A stretch of DNA of 13,963 nucleotides, taken from Clostridia bacterium (GTDB taxonomy: Bacteria > Bacillota > Clostridia > Oscillospirales > CAG-382). Below, piece by piece: positions 1 through 6,758 of this stretch; position 1 is the first letter of the stretch, and every line of letters starts with the position of its first letter. The translations under genes were made by a program, and so were the position numbers. Location: contig JAFYOG010000040.1 in NCBI GenBank assembly GCA_017560285.1, positions 1-13,963 on the forward strand. Direction: 5' to 3'. The notes under the pieces are model-generated. The model was not told the DNA's origin. It was given only the letters and a program-made list of their open reading frames with translations, and made no database searches.

Positions 1-890
1 GCAACCAAAGCATCGATAAGTGCGTTTTCGAGTTTGCTTTCAGCAGCCTTTTCACGACGTTCGGTAAGCTTTGCCTTGATATCAGCCTTGTATTCATCAA
101 CGGTGTTAAATTCGGAAACGTCCTTTACGAATTCGTCATCAAGTTCGGGAAGTTCCTTTACCTTAAGCTCGTGAAGCTTGATCTTGAACACAACGGCTTT
201 GCCTGCAAGATTTTCTGCGCCGTAATCTTCGGGGAAGGTTACGTCGATATCGAATTCCTCGCCAACGTTCTTGCCAACGATCTTTTCTTCAAAGCCGGGG
301 ATAAAGCTACCGCTACCCAAAACAAGAGGATACTTTTCGCCTTTACCGCCATCGAAAGCAACGCCATCAAGGAAGCCTTCGAAATCGATAGTAGCTTCGT
401 CGCCATCCTGTGCTGCACGGTTATCTACGGTGAGCATACGGGAGTTGCGTTCGCGAGTAGCGTCAATTTCCTTCATAATATCTTCATCGGAAACTTCTAC
501 GGTTTCCTTTTCTACTGTTAAACCGCTATAAGAAGAAAGTTCTACGTTGGGCTTAGTGAAAACAGATGCCTTAAGAGTAACGCCTTTATCGTCGATAGAT
601 ACAACTTCGATTTCGGGACGGCTTACAACATCGAGCTTTGCAGATGCAACAGCTGCTTCGTAAGCACCGGGAAGAAGATTATCGATTGCTTCATCAAAAA
701 ATACGGTGGTACCATAGAGCTTTTCTACAACGTGCTTAGGTGCCTTACCCTTGCGGAAGCCGGGTACGTTAAGTTTAGAAACATTTTTGCGGTAAACCTT
801 GTTTACCTCGGCATCAAATGCTTCCTTTTCGATAAGGAATTCAAATGCGTATTTGTTTTTTTCGATTTCCTTTGCTTTAATAGATGCCAT
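1..890 (-). CDS. tig: Trigger factor, ribosome-associated chaperone and prolyl isomerase (C-terminus beyond window)
   Basis: Trigger factor binds near the ribosome exit tunnel and shields nascent chains in the cytoplasm. The reverse strand is open from ATG (888-890) to the window edge, giving 296 codons plus two bases; bacterial trigger factors are usually about 430 residues, so most of the C-terminal chaperone domain lies outside. The N-terminal ribosome-binding domain carries the signature GFRKGKAP at residues 44-51. An FKBP-like isomerase domain spans about residues 160-240, with GSGSFIPGFEEKIVG at 192-206. The C-terminal arm domain begins at about 245 (ELPELDDEFVKDVSEF). GGAGG at 897-901 lies 6 nt before the start. 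The gene is divergent from the sortase gene. Identification is secure; whether clpP/clpX follow it, as is common, cannot be seen. Confidence 0.96.
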   Translation of the reverse strand, partial: MASIKAKEIEKNKYAFEFLIEKEAFDAEVNKVYRKNVSKLNVPGFRKGKAPKHVVEKLYGTTVFFDEAIDNLLPGAYEAAVASAKLDVVSRPEIEVVSIDDKGVTLKASVFTKPNVELSSYSGLTVEKETVEVSDEDIMKEIDATRERNSRMLTVDNRAAQDGDEATIDFEGFLDGVAFDGGKGEKYPLVLGSGSFIPGFEEKIVGKNVGEEFDIDVTFPEDYGAENLAGKAVVFKIKLHELKVKELPELDDEFVKDVSEFNTVDEYKADIKAKLTERREKAAESKLENALIDALV

Positions 891-954
891 TTTAGTCCTC
901 CAAAATACATATTAATACTATTATACATTTTATATAAAATTTTCCAAAAGTCAA
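891..954 (-). promoter_or_regulatory. Probable tig promoter and ribosome binding site
   Basis: On the minus strand there is a perfect TATAAT (925-920) about 30 nt before the tig ATG, and a TTGACT (954-949) further upstream. Their spacing is 23 nt, too long for a standard pair, so the true -35 may be a weaker hexamer such as TTTGGA 17 nt from the -10. The ribosome binding site GGAGG at 897-901 is clear. The region is very A/T-rich, so chance hexamers are expected. Confidence 0.4.
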
Positions 955-1023
955 CCATTTTTTAGGATTTATAAGGATTTTTGATTTTTTTGTAACCTTT
1001 TTTAAAATATATTTAGTTTGCCG

Positions 1024-1088
1024 TTGATTTTAAGTGCAACATTGTATATAATAATTGCAGAAAAGCGATATATTTTTTTAGAAAGGAG
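1024..1088 (+). promoter_or_regulatory. Sortase promoter and ribosome binding site
   Basis: TTGATT (1024-1029) and a perfect TATAAT (1047-1052) are separated by 17 nt, a near-consensus sigma-A promoter. The predicted transcript would start near 1059. AAGGAG at 1083-1088 sits 9 nt before the ATG at 1098. Confidence 0.7.
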
Positions 1089-1097
1089 CCGAATTGT

Positions 1098-2069
1098 ATG
1101 AACGAAAACCAACCTTTAAGCAATTTCGAGGAATCTATTGCGCAGTTTTCTCATAATGATATTTGCGGCGATGCCGATAAAGAAAAACGCGCATTAATTC
1201 CGGGTTTAGTTTTTAGAAGTATATTAATAGCAATATGCATTTCCCTGTTCTGCTATGCCGCTTTTATGATCGGCTCTAACATCGCCAACAGTAACGAGGC
1301 TAACGATTTTTACGACAGCTTACGTAACGACCAGCTTGCATCGGCAGTGAAGCATTCAAACTCTTTATTAGAGCCTGCGGCTATGTATACTTTTCAGGAA
1401 ATGCTAAATGCAAACGGTGAATTTATAAACTATATCGGCGGTGTCGATTCTATGGACGATATGGAACGCCGCAGTAACTGTTACAGAAACTTTATCGCAC
1501 AGGTTGCTAAATATCCCGACACTTATGCTTGGATATACGTAGATTATACTCAGATCGATTATCCCGTAATGAAGGGCGAATATACCGATTATTATTTGTA
1601 CAAGAATTACAAGGGTCAAGATTCCAAAGAAGGCAGTATTACCGCACATAGCTCTATGTCGGATATATACGAAGAAAACCGCAATAACGTTTTCTACGGC
1701 CACTGTATGAAGAACGGCTTAATGTTCCGTACCCTAAAAACCTTTATGGAAAGCGCAAACCGCCACACCCTTGCAAAGGATATGGAAATAGAAATTTATA
1801 CCGAGGACGGTTTGTATATATACCGAATTCTAAGCGGCTATCGCGATGACAGCCAATTTTTTGCCGACGTTAGTTTTGTTGATGACCAAGAATATATTGC
1901 CTTTTTAGATAGAGTAGCAGAGCAAAACACCCTAAGCGTTCGCCCCGATTATGATGTAAATTCCAAAATTTGCACCCTTATAACCTGCTCCAACGTATCC
2001 TCTAACGAGGACGAACGGTACGTTGTGCACGGTATTCTAAAAAACTTTATACCCGCATCGCAACTTTAA
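1098..2069 (+). CDS. srtB: Class B-like sortase (membrane-anchored transpeptidase)
   Basis: Sortases cut a sorting motif on secreted proteins and join them to cell-wall peptide or to other proteins outside the membrane. The 323-residue product has a basic cytoplasmic head, one membrane segment at about residues 38-59, and an extracellular catalytic domain from about 135. The triad is visible as His202 in NVFYGHCMKNGLMF, Cys297 in LITCSN and Arg307 in DERYVV. The order, the YGHxMKNGxMF block and the preceding GSITAHSS stretch fit class B. Sortase B enzymes are usually about 230-270 residues; the extra length is an N-terminal tail of about 35 residues plus a linker between membrane and domain. 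The Cys203 beside the catalytic His is unusual, since the family generally has Asn there as I recall it. No LPxTG- or NPxTN-type substrate gene is in the window. It is monocistronic, with its own promoter and a terminator just after the stop. Confidence 0.88.
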   Translation: MNENQPLSNFEESIAQFSHNDICGDADKEKRALIPGLVFRSILIAICISLFCYAAFMIGSNIANSNEANDFYDSLRNDQLASAVKHSNSLLEPAAMYTFQEMLNANGEFINYIGGVDSMDDMERRSNCYRNFIAQVAKYPDTYAWIYVDYTQIDYPVMKGEYTDYYLYKNYKGQDSKEGSITAHSSMSDIYEENRNNVFYGHCMKNGLMFRTLKTFMESANRHTLAKDMEIEIYTEDGLYIYRILSGYRDDSQFFADVSFVDDQEYIAFLDRVAEQNTLSVRPDYDVNSKICTLITCSNVSSNEDERYVVHGILKNFIPASQL

Positions 2070-2073
2070 TTTT

Positions 2074-2115
2074 AAAAAAATCAAGAGAACAGTCCAACCC
2101 GACTGTTCTCTTTTT
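2074..2115. terminator. Bidirectional intrinsic terminator between sortase and glycerate kinase genes
   Basis: A perfect 12-bp inverted repeat (2083-2094 pairs with 2101-2112) encloses a 6-nt loop (2095-2100). It is followed by a T run (2111-2115) on the plus strand and preceded by seven A (2074-2080), which become a U run in minus-strand transcripts. It can therefore end both convergent units. It abuts the glycerate kinase stop codon (2114-2116). Confidence 0.92.
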
Positions 2116-3211
2116 ACATAATCATTTCTTTAATTCTTTTTGCAATAAGCGTTTTAGCGTTTTTTATAGAATATTCTACGTCATATCCCATTTCTGTTAA
2201 AGAACAGCACTTGGTTACACCTATATCGTATAACTTATCGTACCCTTCCGATAAATTTCCGGATAAGACCCACGTAGTTACGCCGAATTCTTTTGCTCTT
2301 CTTGCAATAACGCTAATTAATTTTCCGTTAACGGTTTGGCTATCGGTATTCCCTTCGCCTGTGATTACCATATCGACGCTTTTTAGCGCGGTTATAAATT
2401 TAGTAGAATCTACCAATAACGAAGCACCGCTTGTATACGTGCCGTCTAAAAATTCGATTATTGCCATTCCGATACCGCCTGCGGCACCGTAGCCTTTATT
2501 GTTTAAATTAATTTCAAAACGGTTTGCAAACTCTATAACGGCGTTATCTAAATATTCTATCTCTAAATCGGTGGCACCCTTTTGTTTTGCAAAAACCTTT
2601 GCCGCGCCAAGCTCGCCGCACAACGGATTTTTTACGTCGCAAGCAGCAATAATATTTACGTTGGAAATATCAACCATTCCGCTTGTATCGATATTGTAAA
2701 TTTCTTTTATATTTTCGGCATAGGGCGGAACAAAATACCCGTTTTTATCAGAAAAAACCGCACCCATTGCCGCAAGCATACCCAAGCCGTAATCGTTGGT
2801 GGCAGAACCACCTAACCCCAACACAACGGTTTTAGCCCCGCATTCCAACGCTTGGCATATTAGCTCGCCAACACCGTAGGTTGTGCTTCGTAATATATTT
2901 CTTTTGTCCTTAGGAACCAAATTTAATCCCGCGGCGGATGCTAATTCGATATATGCGGTATAAGTATCCTCACAGTACAAAAATTCCGCTAAACCTTTAT
3001 TCCATAACGGAAACGTTACTTCTTTGCAAATCCTTATGCCGCCGTACAGATTTTCCATACAATCACAAAACCCCTCGCCACCATCGGAAGAGGGGTATTG
3101 TATAATTTCTGCATTTGGATTTGCTTCTAAAATCCCTTTTCTTAAAGCGGCGCACACTTCCAACGAAGATAAGCAGCCTTTATAAGAATCGGGGCAAAGC
3201 AAAATTCTCAT
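2114..3211 (-). CDS. glxK: Glycerate kinase (GarK/GlxK family)
   Basis: The family phosphorylates D-glycerate with ATP, usually giving 2-phosphoglycerate that enters lower glycolysis; it is cytosolic. The 365 residues (family usually about 370-385) show the family blocks in order: PDSYKG (7-12), SSDGGEG (41-47), LGGSATND (133-140), CDVKNPLCGELGAAKVF (191-207), GAAGGIG (242-248) and TGEGNTDSQT (284-293). In the last block the common form is TGEGRxDxQT, so Asn replaces the usual Arg. It is the last gene of the minus-strand operon, 4 nt after the isomerase stop, with only a weak GGGC-type ribosome binding site, so translation is probably coupled. A bidirectional terminator follows at once. Family membership is secure; the physiological source of glycerate is not known from sequence. 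Confidence 0.93.
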   Translation of the reverse strand: MRILLCPDSYKGCLSSLEVCAALRKGILEANPNAEIIQYPSSDGGEGFCDCMENLYGGIRICKEVTFPLWNKGLAEFLYCEDTYTAYIELASAAGLNLVPKDKRNILRSTTYGVGELICQALECGAKTVVLGLGGSATNDYGLGMLAAMGAVFSDKNGYFVPPYAENIKEIYNIDTSGMVDISNVNIIAACDVKNPLCGELGAAKVFAKQKGATDLEIEYLDNAVIEFANRFEINLNNKGYGAAGGIGMAIIEFLDGTYTSGASLLVDSTKFITALKSVDMVITGEGNTDSQTVNGKLISVIARRAKEFGVTTWVLSGNLSEGYDKLYDIGVTKCCSLTEMGYDVEYSIKNAKTLIAKRIKEMIM

Positions 3212-3215
3212 AACG

Positions 3216-4184
3216 TTATGCCCAGAACATACCCTTGGGTGCAGGTTCGCTCATAATACACTGCTTAAGGAAGGCAACGGCTTTTTCTAAGCCCTCTTTA
3301 GACGTCATAAGGCTGTCTTCGTGCTCGATAGAAAGAATATCGTCATATCCAACAAGACGAAGATTGCTTACCATATCGCGCCAATACTGCATATTGTTGC
3401 CGTAACCAACCGCACGGAATATCCAAGAACGGTTAATTTCGTCGCCGTAATGTTTGGTATCAAGAACGCCGTTAACAGCAGTGTTAAGCTGATCGATCTT
3501 GGTGTCCTTTGCGTGGAAGTGATAAATAGCACTGCCAAGCTTGCGAATAGCGGCAACAGGATCAATTCCCTGCCAAATAAGGTGGGAAGGATCGAAGTTT
3601 GCACCAATAATATCACCAACAGCTTCACGTATACGCAACAACGTTTCGGGGTTATATACACAAAAACCGGGGTGCATTTCGAAACAGATCTTTTCGATAC
3701 CGTGTTCTGCACAGAACTTTGCTTCTTCCTTCCAATAAGGAATAAGAACATCGTTCCACTGATATTCTAAAATTTCCAAGTAATCTTCGGGCCAAGGGCA
3801 GGTTACCCAGTTGGGGTATTTAGAGCTTTCGCAATCGCCGGGACAGCCCGAGAAGCCTATAATCTTTTTAACGCCCAATTTTTCGGCAAGAAGAACTGCA
3901 TTGTGCCAATCGGTACGATATTTATTAGCAACTTCCTTATTAGGATGAACGGGATTGCCGTGGCAACCAAACGCGTTGATCTTTAATCCGTATTTTTCGA
4001 AAAGGGCTTTAAATTCTGCCAATTTAGCCTCGTCTGCAAGCAAAGCCGCAGGGTCGCAATGGGCTTTACCGGGATATCCGCCTGCGCCAACCTCTAATTC
4101 TTCAATACCGATAGATTGGAAGTAAGCAAGGGTTTCTTCTAACGGTTTATCGCCAAATAAAACGTTAATAACGCCTAATTTCAT
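3216..4184 (-). CDS. Sugar-phosphate isomerase/epimerase-like TIM-barrel protein (AP endonuclease 2 superfamily)
   Basis: This 322-residue protein belongs to the xylose-isomerase-like/AP-endonuclease-2 TIM-barrel group (IolE, IolI and hydroxypyruvate isomerase relatives), which isomerise or epimerise sugars and keto-inositols using a divalent metal. Probable metal and catalytic positions are Glu169 in ICFEMHPGF, Asp198 and His201 in FDPSHL, His222/His224 in YHFHAKD, and Glu287 in SIEHED. The N-terminus MKLGVINVLFG is a typical first barrel strand. It lies 18 nt after the Gfo/Idh/MocA gene with a GAGG-type site about 9 nt before its ATG. Pairing with a Gfo/Idh/MocA dehydrogenase is frequent in bacteria and implies that the two act on the same carbohydrate. 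Cys-rich stretches (CPGDCESS, residues 114-121) are not explained. Substrate unknown. Confidence 0.85.
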   Translation of the reverse strand: MKLGVINVLFGDKPLEETLAYFQSIGIEELEVGAGGYPGKAHCDPAALLADEAKLAEFKALFEKYGLKINAFGCHGNPVHPNKEVANKYRTDWHNAVLLAEKLGVKKIIGFSGCPGDCESSKYPNWVTCPWPEDYLEILEYQWNDVLIPYWKEEAKFCAEHGIEKICFEMHPGFCVYNPETLLRIREAVGDIIGANFDPSHLIWQGIDPVAAIRKLGSAIYHFHAKDTKIDQLNTAVNGVLDTKHYGDEINRSWIFRAVGYGNNMQYWRDMVSNLRLVGYDDILSIEHEDSLMTSKEGLEKAVAFLKQCIMSEPAPKGMFWA

Positions 4185-4202
4185 AACGAATATACCTCGT
4201 AA

Positions 4203-5288
4203 TTAATCAAAATAGTAAGGCTGACCGGTCTTTGCAGAGGTATAAATACCTTCAAGTATGCGGCTAACGGTATATGCCTGTTCGGGAGTAACAAGAGGAT
4301 CTTTATCTTCGCGGATAGCTTCGAAGAACAATCTTGCTTCACGTGCGGCAGGAGTTTCTTCTGCGTCGCCGTCATAGAAATCTACACCGCCTGCGCCCAA
4401 GCCGGGCTTAAGAACGTAAGGACGACCGTTACGGATACCGTTAATGCGAACACCGTCAAGCATATCTGCGCCGCCATCGGTACCGCAAAGGGTGGTGATA
4501 GCTTCGCGGGGGTCGAGCATATTAAGCGCCCAGCTGGATTCCAAAACAATGGTAGCACCGTTTTCCATAACGATAAAGCCAAACGCGGAATCTTCTACGG
4601 TAAGTTCACCGGGCTTCCAATCGCCCCAAACGTTACCTGTGGGGAATTTGTCGCCAAGCTTATGGTATGTAGTACCAACACAGAACTTGGGCTTATAGTT
4701 ATCCATACACCACATAGTAAGGTCAAGTGCATGGGTACCGATATCGATAAGAGGTCCGCCGCCCTGCTCGTATTCGTTCATAAATACGCCCCAGGTAGGA
4801 ACAGCTCTTCTTCTGATTGCGGTTGCTTTTGCATAATAAATTTCGCCAAAGGTGCCGTTTTCTGCTTCCTGCTTTACATACAAGGAATCAACACGATGAC
4901 GGTTTTGATAACCGATAGTAAGCTTTTTGCCGGTACGCTTTGCGGCATCAACCATCTTCTTAGCCTCTTCAGAGTTAATAGCCATAGGCTTTTCGCACAT
5001 TACGTGCTTGCCTGCTTCGAGAGCATCGACGGTAATAATGCTGTGAGAACGGTTAGGAGTAAGAACGTGAACAACGTCAACAGTCTTATCTGCAAGAATT
5101 TCCCGATAATCGGTGCAAACCTTCGCATCGGGAGTGCCGTACTGCTTCGCAGCCTTTTCTGCTCTTTCGGGAATAATGTCGCAGAACCAAACCAATTCTA
5201 CGTCGGGTTGAACTTTAAGCGCGGGGAGATGCTTGCTGTTAGCGATACCGCCGCAACCGACGATACCAACTCTAAATTTTTCTGCCAT
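4203..5288 (-). CDS. Gfo/Idh/MocA-family NAD(P)-dependent sugar or inositol dehydrogenase
   Basis: Enzymes of this family oxidise or reduce sugars, inositols or their derivatives with NAD(P). The 361 residues start with a Rossmann fold, GIVGCGGIAN (8-17), followed by CDIIPERA at the dinucleotide ribose-binding turn (acidic Asp37, which favours NAD). The EKP motif is at 99-101 with likely catalytic Lys100. The C-terminal domain carries GGGPLIDIGTHALDLTMW (176-193) with Asp182 and His186 in the active site. Length is typical. The ATG at 5286-5288 is the only plausible start because an in-frame TAG lies five codons upstream. The strong AAAGGAGG sits 27 nt away, across a small hairpin (separate entry). 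It is third in the operon and precedes an isomerase-like gene. The specific substrate is not determinable here. Confidence 0.9.
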   Translation of the reverse strand: MAEKFRVGIVGCGGIANSKHLPALKVQPDVELVWFCDIIPERAEKAAKQYGTPDAKVCTDYREILADKTVDVVHVLTPNRSHSIITVDALEAGKHVMCEKPMAINSEEAKKMVDAAKRTGKKLTIGYQNRHRVDSLYVKQEAENGTFGEIYYAKATAIRRRAVPTWGVFMNEYEQGGGPLIDIGTHALDLTMWCMDNYKPKFCVGTTYHKLGDKFPTGNVWGDWKPGELTVEDSAFGFIVMENGATIVLESSWALNMLDPREAITTLCGTDGGADMLDGVRINGIRNGRPYVLKPGLGAGGVDFYDGDAEETPAAREARLFFEAIREDKDPLVTPEQAYTVSRILEGIYTSAKTGQPYYFD

Positions 5289-5297
5289 TGCTATTCT

Positions 5298-5323
5298 GCG
5301 CTATATGATAGCGCTCCTCCTTT
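5298..5323 (-). promoter_or_regulatory. Shine-Dalgarno plus intervening hairpin before the Gfo/Idh start codon
   Basis: Reading the minus strand, AAAGGAGG (5323-5316) is followed at once by a 7-bp stem with a 3-nt loop: 5314-5308 pairs with 5304-5298, GCGCTAT against ATAGCGC. Nine more nucleotides lead to the ATG at 5288. The linear SD-to-ATG gap is 27 nt; if the 17-nt hairpin folds, the effective gap becomes about 10 nt, which is workable. No other start codon in frame fits the SD. Confidence 0.6.
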
Positions 5324-5325
5324 AA

Positions 5326-5658
5326 TTATTCACGGTAATATGTATAATACGCTAAAATTGTACGCTCTTTTTGTTGGACCTCGTCATACCCTGTAAGGGT
5401 TGCACCGTCCAAGGACATAAATTCCCATGCGTGCAGTGCTTCGGGATTGCAAACGAATATCGCCTTGCCTTCGCACACCACGCTGAATTTGCTTTCATAA
5501 AGGCTTAATATGCCGCCTTTTCCAATTACTTTATCCCCGTTTTCGGGATCTCTCTCGAGAATATATTTCAAACCTCTGCCGTCAAGCTTTTTGCACATAT
5601 AAAGTTTAAACTCGGGGCTGTTTGTATCTTTAGGTGGTTTCTTTTTTAAACCAAACAT
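5326..5658 (-). CDS. Small uncharacterised protein (110 residues)
   Basis: I do not recognise this family. The product has a basic N-terminus (LKKKPPK, residues 4-10), no signal peptide and no membrane segment. The middle looks rich in short beta strands (GGILSLYESKFSVVCEGKAIFVC), and the tail is aromatic (ILAYYTYYRE). It is soluble and probably cytoplasmic. Coding status is supported by its operon position: its ATG overlaps the glycosyltransferase stop codon by one base (TAATG), with GAGG in the last codons of the upstream gene. Its own stop codon lies just before the ribosome binding site of the dehydrogenase gene. The basic N-terminus could contact membrane or nucleic acid, but that is only a guess. 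Confidence 0.78.
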   Translation of the reverse strand: MFGLKKKPPKDTNSPEFKLYMCKKLDGRGLKYILERDPENGDKVIGKGGILSLYESKFSVVCEGKAIFVCNPEALHAWEFMSLDGATLTGYDEVQQKERTILAYYTYYRE

Positions 5659-6620
5659 TATTTTATTTCCTCGTTGGGATTATCTTTTTCGGTTTCGGCA
5701 ATAATATATTGCGGTCTGTTTTTCGTTTCCATATAGGTTTTGGATAAATACTGACCTAATATACCTACACACAACAGCTGCAATCCGCCAACGAACAGTA
5801 TTACACATATTAACGATGACCAACCGTTTATTGAGGAAGCGGTATCAACAAGCTTGCGTATGATAATTGCTATCGCGCCGATAACAGAAAGGAAAAACAT
5901 AAGAAATCCGCAAAGCGAGCTTAATGCCAAGGGAGCTGTGGAAAATGCCACAATGCATTCGAGCGAATACTTAAACAAGCCCCAAAACGACCATTTTGTC
6001 TTCCCTGCTACTCTTTTGACGTTTTCATAGCAAAGCCATTCCGTTTTAAAGCCAACCCAAGAAAAAATACCTTTTGAAAAGCGGTTGTATTCTGTCAAAG
6101 ACAAAACAGAATCCACCATTCTTCTTGTCATAAGTCGATAATCCCTTGCACCGGGAACCATTTCGATCTTAGAGATCCTATTTATCAGCTTATAAAAGCA
6201 CTTTGCAAAAAAGCTTCGTACAACGGGTTCACCCTTACGGTTACCGCGTCTTGTAGCAACAGAATCACACTTTTTGTCGGTTAAAATCCGCATCATTTGC
6301 GGTAAAAGCGCCGGGGGATCCTGTAAATCGGCATCCATAATGCACACAAAATCACCCTTGGATTCTTTTAAGCCTGCAAGCATACCCGCTTCTTTTCCGA
6401 AATTACGAGAAAAAGAAACGTATCTGGTTTTGCAATCTTTTGCGGCTCTTTCGCGTAGTATATTTAAAGTTTCGTCTTTGGAACCATCGTCGATATAAAT
6501 AGCCTCGAAATCAAATTCCTGCATCGAGGAAATAACCTTATCCAACGCCTCGAAAAAATAAGGAAGCGCTTCAGATTCGTTGTAGCAAGGAACAACAACG
6601 CTAATTATTTTTTTATCCAT
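5658..6620 (-). CDS. Polyprenyl-phosphate-type family 2 glycosyltransferase (GtrB/DPM1-like), two C-terminal membrane segments
   Basis: Such enzymes move a sugar from a nucleotide sugar to a lipid phosphate carrier on the inner face of the membrane, feeding cell-envelope glycosylation. The GT-A domain begins with ISVVVPCYNESEALP (6-20), followed by DDGSKDET (44-51), the metal-binding DADLQDPP (96-103) and GARDYRLM (157-164). Two hydrophobic segments lie at about 229-256 and 268-292, as in GtrB, YkcC and CsbB relatives, and a charged tail follows. I chose the ATG at 6618-6620 (320 residues): AAGGGG lies 8 nt upstream of it, while the in-frame GTG at 6627-6629 overlaps that ribosome binding site. 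It is the first gene of the operon, behind a strong promoter. No GtrA-type flippase is next to it, and the sugar is unknown. Confidence 0.9.
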   Translation of the reverse strand: MDKKIISVVVPCYNESEALPYFFEALDKVISSMQEFDFEAIYIDDGSKDETLNILRERAAKDCKTRYVSFSRNFGKEAGMLAGLKESKGDFVCIMDADLQDPPALLPQMMRILTDKKCDSVATRRGNRKGEPVVRSFFAKCFYKLINRISKIEMVPGARDYRLMTRRMVDSVLSLTEYNRFSKGIFSWVGFKTEWLCYENVKRVAGKTKWSFWGLFKYSLECIVAFSTAPLALSSLCGFLMFFLSVIGAIAIIIRKLVDTASSINGWSSLICVILFVGGLQLLCVGILGQYLSKTYMETKNRPQYIIAETEKDNPNEEIK

Positions 6621-6651
6621 AAACAGCACCCCTTATTAAATAACTTAATTA

Positions 6652-6680
6652 AGTTTAACATATATATTTTTTGTTGTCAA
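6652..6680 (-). promoter_or_regulatory. Promoter of the glycosyltransferase-to-glycerate kinase operon
   Basis: On the minus strand, TTGACA (6680-6675) is followed after 17 nt by TAAACT (6657-6652), preceded by TGT (6660-6658) as an extended -10. The predicted transcript starts near 6645, about 25 nt before the ATG at 6620. Every element matches the murQ promoter on the other strand. Confidence 0.8.
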
Positions 6681-6704
6681 TATATGTTTTTCAATATATT
6701 GACA
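6675..6704. repeat. 11-bp inverted repeat holding both divergent -35 boxes (candidate operator)
   Basis: TGTCAATATAT (6675-6685) and ATATATTGACA (6694-6704) are perfect inverted copies separated by 8 nt. Each arm ends in the TTGACA of one divergent promoter. A dimeric regulator bound here would block or control both promoters at once. The TTGACA part would match by chance because both are -35 boxes; the additional ATATA match is what makes it notable. Confidence 0.6.
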
Positions 6705-6727
6705 TCGTTTTTCTTATGTGTTAAACT
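6699..6727 (+). promoter_or_regulatory. murQ promoter
   Basis: TTGACA (6699-6704), 17-nt spacer, TAAACT (6722-6727) with an extended -10 TGT (6719-6721). The predicted start is near 6734, leaving a leader of about 25 nt before the ATG at 6759. AGGAG at 6747-6751 is the ribosome binding site. Confidence 0.8.
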
Positions 6728-6758
6728 AATAAAAAATAAACACTTTAGGAGTATTTTA

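Noticed and set aside
171..531. Two open frames of 86 and 116 codons on the plus strand
   Set aside because: Both are antisense to trigger factor, whose protein sequence is unmistakable.
4337..4350. parS-like CACGTG core inside the Gfo/Idh gene (another at 7222-7227 in murQ)
   Set aside because: Only the core and one flank match; the other arm of the 16-bp palindrome is absent at both places.
4662..5396. 244-codon open frame antisense to the Gfo/Idh gene
   Set aside because: Shadow of a clearly coding gene, with a Cys/Phe/Asn-rich composition typical of antisense frames and no supporting start signal.
6621..6629. GTG start giving a glycosyltransferase three residues longer
   Set aside because: The GTG overlaps the AAGGGG ribosome binding site, which is placed correctly for the ATG at 6620.
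6684..6758. 25-residue N-terminal extension of MurQ
   Set aside because: The stretch contains the -35/-10 region and the ribosome binding site; the ATG at 6759 has AGGAG at 7 nt and matches the family start.
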